Origin: DATKFM01 sp035544395
GTDB lineage: Bacteria > Pseudomonadota > Alphaproteobacteria > Dongiales > Dongiaceae
Direction of reading: 5' to 3'
Assembly (NCBI GenBank): GCA_035544395.1
Contig: DATKFM010000316.1
Location: 1 to 12,607, forward strand
DNA: 12,607 bases
Shown here piece by piece: positions 1 to 5,933 of this stretch (its first letter is position 1; each line of letters starts with the position of its first letter). A program made the translations under genes and the position numbers. The notes under the pieces were generated by a model. The model ran no database searches. It was not told the DNA's origin and saw only the letters and a list, made by a program, of their open reading frames with translations.

Positions 1-1065
1 GGCGAAGCTGTGGGCGATGCCCCGCGCATTGAGGATGCGGCTCATGCCGGTCTGCATCTTGGTGCCGTACTCGGCGATGGTGGCCAGGGCCGGCGTGTCG
101 CGCAGGATGGTCAGCGTCTTCTCCGCGGCGGCGAGGGACATCGCCTGCGCCGTGTAAGTGCCGCCATGGACCACGCCACGGCCGTAATTTCGCATCAAGT
201 CCTCGCGGCCGCAGACGGCGGCGATCGGGTAGCCGTTGCCCATGGCCTTGGCCACCGTGAAGATATCGCCCTGAATGCCATAATGCTCCTGGGCGCCGCC
301 CTTGCCGACGCGGAAGCCGGTCTTCACCTCGTCGACGATCATCAGCACGTCATACTTCGTGCAGAGGTCGCGGATCGCCTTGATGGCCTCCGGCTGGGAG
401 GGGATGCCGCAGCAATTGCCGAGGATCGGCTCGATCAACACGGCGGCGATCTTGTTCGCGTTCTTTTTCAGCACATCTTCCAGGCGGGTCGGATTGTTGT
501 ACGGAACCTGCCAGAAGATCGAGCGGATGATGCCGGGGATGCCCTTGCCGTAGGAGACGATCTCCGGGTCGCCATTGAGATCCTCGAGGTTCTCCACGTC
601 GGCGCGCCACATCGCGGCGTCGAATACGCCGTGATAAGAACCCTCGAAGGTCACATAGCCGTCACGGCCGGTGACGGCGCGGGCGAGGCGGAGCGCCGCC
701 ATCACTGCCTCTGTGCCGGAATTGGAGAAGCGCACCAGTTCGGCACCCGGCATCATGTCGTGGATCAGCTCGGCGACGGCGAGTTCCTTCTCGGTGCCGA
801 GGGCGTAGACCGTGCCGACCTTCTGGCCTTCGCGGGCGGCGGCGTCGACTTCAGGATGGCAATGGCCGAGGATCGCCGGGCCATAGCCCAGGCGGTAATC
901 GATGTATTCATTGCCATCGATATCCCAGAGGCGGGCGCCTTCGCCGCGCTTCACATAGATGGTCTTGTCGTCGCCCCAATAACGGAAGTTGGAGCTGACA
1001 CCCAGGGGGAGCCGCTGCACGGCCTTACGAAAATGGGTGTTGGACTTGTCGAGCTTGCGCAGCAT
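1..1065 (-). CDS. Class III PLP-dependent aminotransferase (glutamate-1-semialdehyde aminomutase-like), 3' end cut by window edge
   Basis: Reading the minus strand from the ATG at 1065 gives 355 residues, open to the left edge; the family is usually about 430 aa, so roughly 75-90 C-terminal residues lie outside. Visible fold-type I landmarks: SNSGTEA (residues 114-120, PLP phosphate-binding region), EGSYHG (141-146), VDEVKTGFR with Asp245 (expected to contact the pyridine nitrogen) and VAKAMGNGYP with Lys273 as the Schiff-base lysine. The start is supported by AAGGAGG (1071-1077) five bases upstream. The overall look is that of the GSA-aminomutase-like branch, but the lysine region GNGYPIAAV differs from the SKxxGGG form I know from true HemL, so a heme role is unlikely. 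It probably transaminates an amino acid or amine; the substrate cannot be read. It is divergent from the BetI-like regulator and is a likely target of it. Family call sure, substrate unknown. Confidence 0.93.
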   Translation of the reverse strand, partial: MLRKLDKSNTHFRKAVQRLPLGVSSNFRYWGDDKTIYVKRGEGARLWDIDGNEYIDYRLGYGPAILGHCHPEVDAAAREGQKVGTVYALGTEKELAVAELIHDMMPGAELVRFSNSGTEAVMAALRLARAVTGRDGYVTFEGSYHGVFDAAMWRADVENLEDLNGDPEIVSYGKGIPGIIRSIFWQVPYNNPTRLEDVLKKNANKIAAVLIEPILGNCCGIPSQPEAIKAIRDLCTKYDVLMIVDEVKTGFRVGKGGAQEHYGIQGDIFTVAKAMGNGYPIAAVCGREDLMRNYGRGVVHGGTYTAQAMSLAAAEKTLTILRDTPALATIAEYGTKMQTGMSRILNARGIAHSFA

Positions 1066-1070
1066 GGGGC

Positions 1071-1077
1071 CCTCCTT
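1071..1077 (-). promoter_or_regulatory. Ribosome binding site of the aminotransferase
   Basis: On the minus strand the sequence reads AAGGAGG, a full Shine-Dalgarno match five bases before the ATG at 1065. It fixes the start codon. Confidence 0.8.
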
Positions 1078-1093
1078 GGCGATCCGATCGCTC

Positions 1094-1131
1094 TTGAACG
1101 TATATTGAATGTGCAATCAATTCATTGAACG
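1094..1131. promoter_or_regulatory. Candidate operator for the BetI-like regulator: clustered TTGA half-sites
   Basis: The divergent gap contains TTGAACG twice as direct repeats (1094-1100 and 1125-1131). Between them lies an imperfect palindrome at 1104-1121, ATTGAATGTGCAATCAAT, in which 14 of 18 positions are self-complementary. From memory, BetI operators carry ATTGAAC-type half-sites, so the resemblance fits the BetI-like gene that starts at 1264; this was not checked against a motif collection. The cluster sits about 30-65 bp upstream of the aminotransferase start, where a bound repressor could block that gene. I found no convincing -35/-10 pair for the minus strand here. Confidence 0.45.
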
Positions 1132-1212
1132 AAGCGTCAGAATGTCTATCATAGGTGCTGCTTTTCTGTCCAGTGGGGTAAGACAGGAACGGCTGTTGAC
1201 TCTGCATATAGT

Positions 1213-1218
1213 TATGAT
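1213..1218 (+). promoter_or_regulatory. Possible -10 element of the regulator/acyl-CoA operon
   Basis: TATGAT matches the sigma70 -10 consensus at five of six positions and lies about 50 bp before the TTG start at 1264. No good -35 lies at the right distance: the TTGACT at 1196-1201 leaves only 11 bp. Transcription from here would begin near 1225, which argues against the ATG at 1225 unless the message is leaderless. Confidence 0.3.
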
Positions 1219-1251
1219 AAATCAATGCGTTGTCAGGAAATTCCGCAAGTT

Positions 1252-1257
1252 AGGGGG
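1252..1257 (+). promoter_or_regulatory. Ribosome binding site deciding the TTG start of the TetR regulator
   Basis: AGGGGG lies six bases before TTG 1264, in frame with the regulator. The alternative ATG 1225 has only an AT-rich stretch upstream, so this site favours the shorter product. Confidence 0.6.
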
Positions 1258-1263
1258 CAACAA

Positions 1264-2247
1264 TTGAGCAAGCCCAATTTGATCAAGGAGGCACGGCAAA
1301 AGCAGCTGATTGAAGCCACAATCAGCAGCATCGGGCGCCATGGTTATGCGGGAACGACGCTTAACCATGTTGCTGGCGCCGCAGGGCTTTCGCCGGGAAT
1401 CGTCAACTTCTACTTCAAGAGCAAGGACCAGCTCCTGGCGGCCACCCTGGCCAAGCTGGCGGAGGAGTATGAGTCGTTCTGGATGGCCGCGATCGAGGCG
1501 AGCCGTCAGTCGCCGGCGGCTGGTCTGGAGGCCATGCTGGAGGCCGACTTCCATCCCACGATCTGCACCCACGAGAAGGTGGTCGTCTGGTTCGCCTTCT
1601 GGTCGGAGGCCCAGTCCCGCCCGCTCTACAAGAGCGTCGTGTCGGAACTGGAGGAGCGCTACCACCAGCAGACCCGCGCACTCTTTGCCGCGCTGATCGA
1701 GGAAGGTGGCTACACGGATATCGATGCGGATTCCGCGTCACTGGGCATCAACGCCATGGTGGATGGACTCTGGGCGGATTACCTGATCGTGCCCGAAACC
1801 TTCGACCGGGAGGGCGCAAAGCGCGTATGTCGCCGGTTCCTGGCGGCCATGTTCCCGCGCCACTTCGCGGGGAATGGCGACTCCGGCGGCACCGTGACCG
1901 AGTTCACCGGCGCTATGCAGCCGCAGGCTTCCGTCCATCGCCAGACCATTCGTGCGGCCCTGCAGCGCCGCCTGGCGCCGGCGGGCGCACTGACTCTGGC
2001 CGAGCTAGCCGCCACATCAGCAATCCCGGAAGGACGCATCTTGTCGTGGCTGGAAGGCGCGACCGAGCCGACATCGTCCGAACTGGGCCGATTGCTGCCG
2101 GTGCTCGATCCGGAGTTCCTGACGGAGATTTATGCCGCGGAGATCTCCGCCATGGCGGACTCGTTCGAGGAGCGCATCGTCAGGCAGAAGGAAGAGGAAG
2201 AGCGAGCCAGGGCTGCCCTGGAGAGGCTGCGGCCGACCCGCTCCTAG
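1264..2247 (+). CDS. TetR-family regulator, BetI-like, with a C-terminal extension resembling a second helix-turn-helix
   Basis: The N-terminal part (about residues 5-62) is a TetR DNA-binding domain: RQKQLIEATISSIGRHGY, then LNHVAGAAGLSPGIVNFYF and KSKDQLLAATL, close to BetI. The middle (about 65-200) fits the BetI-type all-helical ligand-binding region. BetI proteins are about 195 aa; this one is 327 aa. The extra part has a stretch at about 243-281 (LTLAELAATSAIPEGRI, then a tryptophan-containing turn and LGRLLPVL) resembling a Cro/CI (XRE) helix-turn-helix, followed by a charged helix rich in Glu and Arg (302-323). I chose the TTG at 1264: AGGGGG at 1252-1257 lies six bases upstream and the protein then begins as BetI does. 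An in-frame ATG at 1225 gives 340 aa but has no ribosome binding site. The gene leads the acyl-CoA operon, with six bases to the next start. Its ligand is unknown. Confidence 0.9.
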   Translation: MSKPNLIKEARQKQLIEATISSIGRHGYAGTTLNHVAGAAGLSPGIVNFYFKSKDQLLAATLAKLAEEYESFWMAAIEASRQSPAAGLEAMLEADFHPTICTHEKVVVWFAFWSEAQSRPLYKSVVSELEERYHQQTRALFAALIEEGGYTDIDADSASLGINAMVDGLWADYLIVPETFDREGAKRVCRRFLAAMFPRHFAGNGDSGGTVTEFTGAMQPQASVHRQTIRAALQRRLAPAGALTLAELAATSAIPEGRILSWLEGATEPTSSELGRLLPVLDPEFLTEIYAAEISAMADSFEERIVRQKEEEERARAALERLRPTRS

Positions 2248-2253
2248 CCCACG

Positions 2254-4392
2254 ATGAATCTTGCGTTCCCATCAACGACACAGTCCCGCCCGGGGATTGG
2301 GAGTCATCGCCTGGCGCCGCTTCTCATGCCCCGCTCCATCGCATTGGTTGGGGCGTCGGCGAAGGAAGGCTCGGTCGGCCACGGGATGGTGTCAGTGTTC
2401 AAGGGCGGCGCCTTTCCGGGCAAGGTCTATCTGGTCAATCCAAATTACCGCGAAATCGCAGGGCTGCCTTGCTTTCCGTCGCTCAGCGAGCTGCCGGAAA
2501 CAGTCGACCATGCGGTGATGGGCATTGCGAATGCGCGGCTCGAGGGGCAGGTCTCGGAGGCTATCAAGCGGGGCACGCGCGCGGCGACGATCTTTGCCAG
2601 CGGATATCTGGAAAATGACAGCGACCCCAAGCTGACGAAGCGCATCACTGCCATGGCCCAGGAAGCTGGCATGCAGATTTGCGGCGGCAACTGCATGGGG
2701 TTCTACAATCTCGAATATGGCCTGCGGGTCTGCGGCTACCTGCCGCCGCCATGGCTGTCGGCTGGGCCTATCGCTTTCATTACTCATTCGGGGTCCGCAT
2801 ATTCCGCGTTTTGCCATAACGACAAGCGATTCCGCTTCAGCTTGGCGGTGTCCGCCGGGCAGGAGCTGGTGACGAACGCCGCTGATTACCTCGATTTTGC
2901 GCTGGAGATGGACACGACCAAGGTGGTCGGCCTGTTCCTGGAAACCGTGCGCGATCCCCAGCGTTTCGTGGCGGCGCTGGAAAAGGCGGAGGCGCGCGAC
3001 ATTCCGGTGGTCGCTCTGAAAGTGGGGCGGACCGCCGAGAGCGCGGCGCTGGCGCTGAGCCATTCCGGCGCGATGGCGGGGAACGATGCGGCCTATCAGG
3101 CGCTGTTCGACCGCTATGGCGTGATCCGCGTCGATGATCTCGATCAGCTGGCCAATGCCATGCTGCTGTTCAGCCAGCCGCGGCGGCTGGGCAAAGGCGG
3201 ACTCGCATCAATTCATGATTCCGGCGGCCTGCGGGAACTGACCATCGATGTCGGCGCGGCCCATAACGTGCCATTCGCTAAGATCAATGCGGCGACCACG
3301 AAGCGGCTGGCGGATCGGTTGGAGTATGGTCTGGAACCAGTCAACCCGCTGGATGCCTGGGGCACCGGCCATGATTGGGAGGGCATCTTCCGCGATTGCC
3401 TGTCGGCGCTGATGCAGGACCCGGATACGGCGATCGGCATCCTCTTCGCGGAGACCCGAAGCGGATATTTCCTCCATGAAGGCTATGCCGACATCGTGCG
3501 CGAGGTGGCGAAACTGACCGAGAAGCCGATGTTGATCGCCAACAATATGGCCTGCCTTGGCAATGACGATCTCGCGGTCCGCATGACTCAAGACGGATAT
3601 CCGGTCCTGATCGGCATCGGCCAGACGATGGCGGTGCTACGAGCGGCGATGGCACACCGGGATCACCGGTCCCAGCCGCCGATGAAGCCACCTGTCCCAC
3701 CGGCGGGCGCGCGACAGCGCTGGTCGGCGCGGCTGCAGCAGGGCACGGCGCTGGACGAGTCCGAAAGCCTGCGGCTGTTCGGCGATTACGGCATACCCGT
3801 GCTGCCCCACCGGATTGCGGAGGATGCGTCGTCGGCACTGGTTGCTGCCCGGGAATTCGGGTTTCCAGTCGTGATGAAAACCGCGATGCCGGGCATCTTG
3901 CACAAGTCGGACGTGGGCGGCGTCAAGCTGGCCTTGGCTAACGATGATGAGGTGCGGCGCGCCCATGACAATCTATCCAAACGATTGGGGCCGAAGGTCA
4001 TCGTCATGCCGATGGCAGCGAAGGGCGTCGAGCTTGCTTTTGGCGCCATAGCCGATCCGCAATTCGGACCGATCGTCATGGCCGGCGCCGGCGGCACGTT
4101 GATCGAGATCCTCGCCGATCGCTGCTTTGCCATGCCCGCGATGGATGACGCGGGTGCGCGGAGGCTGATCGACCGGCTGAAGGTACGGCCGCTGCTCGAT
4201 GGTGTGCGCGGTGCGCCGCCGGCGGATATTGCCTGTGTCGCACAGGCATTGGCGCGGTTTTCGGTGATGATCGCGGATCTTGGCGATCTGATCGCCGAGG
4301 CCGACGTCAATCCCGTACTGTGCGGGCCGAGCGGCTGCGTCGCACTGGATGCGCTGGTCGTGGGACGTGCATCTGCGGGCAACACTAAGTGA
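2254..4392 (+). CDS. NDP-forming acyl-CoA synthetase (acetate-CoA ligase, ADP-forming type), fused alpha-beta form
   Basis: This 712-aa protein should convert a carboxylate, CoA and ATP to acyl-CoA, ADP and phosphate through an enzyme phosphohistidine. Domains in order: CoA-binding Rossmann domain (about 20-150, with LVGASAKEGSVG at 31-42), succinyl-CoA-ligase-like domains (about 165-465) and a C-terminal ATP-grasp domain (about 490-710). His270 in LSHSGAMAG matches the phosphorylated histidine of the alpha part; His550 in ILHKSDVGGVKL matches the conserved second histidine of the beta part. AEADVNPVL (681-689) is the usual ATP-grasp ending. Length fits fused single-chain members. The ATG follows the regulator's stop by six bases with no clear ribosome binding site, suggesting translational coupling. 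With the acyl-CoA dehydrogenase downstream it likely activates the pathway acid. Family sure; substrate (short-chain, branched or amino-derived acid) not determinable. Confidence 0.93.
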   Translation: MNLAFPSTTQSRPGIGSHRLAPLLMPRSIALVGASAKEGSVGHGMVSVFKGGAFPGKVYLVNPNYREIAGLPCFPSLSELPETVDHAVMGIANARLEGQVSEAIKRGTRAATIFASGYLENDSDPKLTKRITAMAQEAGMQICGGNCMGFYNLEYGLRVCGYLPPPWLSAGPIAFITHSGSAYSAFCHNDKRFRFSLAVSAGQELVTNAADYLDFALEMDTTKVVGLFLETVRDPQRFVAALEKAEARDIPVVALKVGRTAESAALALSHSGAMAGNDAAYQALFDRYGVIRVDDLDQLANAMLLFSQPRRLGKGGLASIHDSGGLRELTIDVGAAHNVPFAKINAATTKRLADRLEYGLEPVNPLDAWGTGHDWEGIFRDCLSALMQDPDTAIGILFAETRSGYFLHEGYADIVREVAKLTEKPMLIANNMACLGNDDLAVRMTQDGYPVLIGIGQTMAVLRAAMAHRDHRSQPPMKPPVPPAGARQRWSARLQQGTALDESESLRLFGDYGIPVLPHRIAEDASSALVAAREFGFPVVMKTAMPGILHKSDVGGVKLALANDDEVRRAHDNLSKRLGPKVIVMPMAAKGVELAFGAIADPQFGPIVMAGAGGTLIEILADRCFAMPAMDDAGARRLIDRLKVRPLLDGVRGAPPADIACVAQALARFSVMIADLGDLIAEADVNPVLCGPSGCVALDALVVGRASAGNTK

Positions 4393-4405
4393 ACAAGCAA
4401 GAAGG

Positions 4406-4419
4406 CGCCCTAACGGGCG
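4406..4419. other. Small hairpin between the synthetase and dehydrogenase genes
   Basis: CGCCC-TAAC-GGGCG forms a 5-bp GC stem with a 4-base loop in the 34-bp gap, ending seven bases before the ATG at 4427. No T-tract follows, so it is not a terminator. It overlaps the position where a ribosome binding site would be expected and could affect translation, or it may be chance. Confidence 0.3.
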
Positions 4420-4426
4420 AACGACG

Positions 4427-5596
4427 ATGGATCTGCGTCTCTCGAAGCAAGACCTGGAAGTTCAATCGCGCACCCGCGAGTTCGCGGAGAAGTTCCTGTT
4501 TCCCCACGAAATCGAGTGTGACGAGAACGAGGGATTGTCGGCTAGGTCCTTGGCCAAGATCCGCAAGGGTGTGCTCGAGTACGATCTCAATGGGTTCAAT
4601 CACAGCAAGAGGGATGGTGGGCAGGGGCTGACGCACTTCCAGCAGATCCTGTTACATGAGGAACTGGGCAAGGCGACCAACGGCTTGTGGACGCTGGTCT
4701 GGACAGCGTCCCTGCCGCTGAAATTCGGCACTGCGGAACAGCGCAAGACCTACCTGCTGCCGATCAACGCCGGCAACGGCCGCGCCTGCTACGCCATTAC
4801 CGAGCCCGATGCCGGCTCCGACCCGCGAATGGTCAAGACCAGTGCTGTGAAGCGAAGGGGCAAGTATGTCATCAACGGCGAGAAATGGTTCGTCACCTCG
4901 GCGAACGCGTCCAGCATCATCCTCGTCCACGCCCATATGGACGGCGATCCCGACAAGCCGACGCTGTTCATCGTCGACCGCGACCAGGCAGGCGTGAAGA
5001 AACAGCGGGTGCCGCGCTTCATGCACAACTACGCCTTCGAACATTGGGAAATCCTGTTCGACAAGGTGGAAGTCGACGAGTCGCGCATCCTCGGCAAAAT
5101 CGGCCAGGGATATGAGCTGACCAAGGACTGGTTCACCGATACGAGGCTGGAGCTGGGCGCCCATTGCGTCGGCGCCGCCATCCGCGCCACCGAAATTGCC
5201 AACGACTACGCCGCCAAGCGCGTACAGTTCGGCAAACCGATCCGGGATTTCCAGGCGATTGAGTTCATGCTGGCCGACATGGCGGTCGAGATCATGGCGG
5301 CGAAGTCAATGCTCTATCGAATCGGCGCGCAGCTCGACCAGGGAATGGACCGCAAGATCGTCCATGCGCGCGCCAGCGCGCTCAAGCTCTATTGCTCGGA
5401 AATGGCCGGCCGCGTCATCGACAAGGCGGTGCAGATTCTCGGCGGCCGCGGCTACATGCGGGAGAACCCGGTGGAGCGGCTCTATCGCGATATCCGCGTG
5501 GAGCGTATCTGGGAGGGGACGTCGGAGATCCAGCGCATGGTTGTCGGCGGCCAGATCAAGAAGCGCGGGCTGGGAGTCTTTACCGGCTGGGACTGA
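4427..5596 (+). CDS. Acyl-CoA dehydrogenase (FAD-dependent)
   Basis: The 389-aa product has the usual length and both family signatures: CYAITEPDAGSD (121-132; flavin and substrate contact) and the C-terminal QILGGRGYMRENPVERLYRD (336-355). Glu363 in RIWEGTSEIQR matches the catalytic base of the medium/short-chain type; tryptophan replaces the more usual tyrosine before it. FGKPIRDFQAIEFMLADM (268-285) is the typical third-domain helix. It oxidises an acyl-CoA to the 2-enoyl-CoA, passing electrons to ETF. The reading frame is open upstream into the synthetase (to an ATG at 4349), but ATG 4427 starts at the normal family N-terminus (MDLRLSKQDLEVQSRTREF). No strong ribosome binding site is visible. 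It is the last gene of the rightward operon, 34 bp after the synthetase. Chain-length and substrate specificity cannot be told. Confidence 0.94.
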   Translation: MDLRLSKQDLEVQSRTREFAEKFLFPHEIECDENEGLSARSLAKIRKGVLEYDLNGFNHSKRDGGQGLTHFQQILLHEELGKATNGLWTLVWTASLPLKFGTAEQRKTYLLPINAGNGRACYAITEPDAGSDPRMVKTSAVKRRGKYVINGEKWFVTSANASSIILVHAHMDGDPDKPTLFIVDRDQAGVKKQRVPRFMHNYAFEHWEILFDKVEVDESRILGKIGQGYELTKDWFTDTRLELGAHCVGAAIRATEIANDYAAKRVQFGKPIRDFQAIEFMLADMAVEIMAAKSMLYRIGAQLDQGMDRKIVHARASALKLYCSEMAGRVIDKAVQILGGRGYMRENPVERLYRDIRVERIWEGTSEIQRMVVGGQIKKRGLGVFTGWD

Positions 5597-5603
5597 ACGC
5601 CCG

Positions 5604-5846
5604 CTAGGAGAACGCCTTGAAGGCGATGAGGGTGAAGGTGTCCTTCACGCCGGGGAGGCGCTGAATGCGCTCGGTGACGAAATGTCCGACATCCTGTTCG
5701 TCGGGCAGGTAGCATTTCACCAGCAGATCATACTGGCCGGAAGTGGAATGCACCTCCGACACCTCCTGGACCGTCTGCACGGCGGCATCGGCCACTTCAT
5801 AGGCCCGGCCGAGATCGCTCTTGATCATGACGAAGATCGTGCGCAT
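5604..5846 (-). CDS. Stand-alone Lrp/AsnC ligand-binding (RAM) domain protein
   Basis: The 80-aa product starts MRTIFVMIKSDLGRAYEV and continues through a GQYDLLVKCYL strand, with LPGVKDTFTLIAF near the end; this is the beta-alpha-beta-beta-alpha-beta RAM fold that binds amino acids in Lrp/AsnC regulators. There is no DNA-binding helix-turn-helix: the 87 bp upstream up to the helicase gene are too short to code one, so this is a true stand-alone RAM protein rather than a clear truncation. Such proteins are known as small oligomers that may bind amino acids or modulate full-length Lrp proteins. It converges on the acyl-CoA dehydrogenase with seven bases between the stops. It may be co-transcribed with the helicase upstream or be independent. 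The ribosome binding site is weak. Confidence 0.88.
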   Translation of the reverse strand: MRTIFVMIKSDLGRAYEVADAAVQTVQEVSEVHSTSGQYDLLVKCYLPDEQDVGHFVTERIQRLPGVKDTFTLIAFKAFS

Positions 5847-5875
5847 GGCCGCATCATAGCGAATGCCAAGCAGGG

Positions 5876-5903
5876 GCCAAGCCGGAAACGAGTCCGGCCT
5901 GGC
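5876..5903 (-). terminator. Hairpin downstream of the helicase gene, possible weak terminator
   Basis: GCCGGA (5881-5886) pairs with TCCGGC (5893-5898) around a six-base loop. GCCA (5876-5879) and TGGC (5900-5903) extend it across one A-C mismatch. It begins about 30 bp after the helicase stop on the minus strand. Only two T residues follow directly, so intrinsic termination would be weak; it could instead protect the message end. Confidence 0.4.
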
Positions 5904-5933
5904 TCAGTTCGCCAGTATCGGAAATGCGCCGGC

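Noticed and set aside
1..1065. Assigning the aminotransferase as HemL (heme synthesis)
   Set aside because: The lysine region reads AKAMGNGYPIAAV rather than the SKxxGGG form of HemL as I know it, and the gene sits beside a catabolic operon with a BetI-like regulator.
10..1128. Long plus-strand open frame of 372 codons at the left end
   Set aside because: It lies opposite the aminotransferase, whose minus-strand frame shows every expected family motif and a perfect ribosome binding site. The plus-strand product resembles nothing and is a GC-driven shadow.
1196..1218. TTGACT (1196-1201) with TATGAT (1213-1218) as a full sigma70 promoter
   Set aside because: The spacer is only 11 bp, far from the 16-18 bp needed. 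Only the -10-like element was kept, at low confidence.
1225..1227. ATG as the start of the TetR regulator
   Set aside because: It has no ribosome binding site, adds 13 residues not expected for BetI-like proteins, and would lie at the transcription start suggested by TATGAT 1213-1218. TTG 1264 with AGGGGG fits better, though the ATG is not excluded.
4349..4426. Upstream ATG extending the acyl-CoA dehydrogenase into the synthetase gene
   Set aside because: The 26 extra residues are Arg-rich, overlap the synthetase coding end, and do not look like an acyl-CoA dehydrogenase N-terminus; ATG 4427 does.
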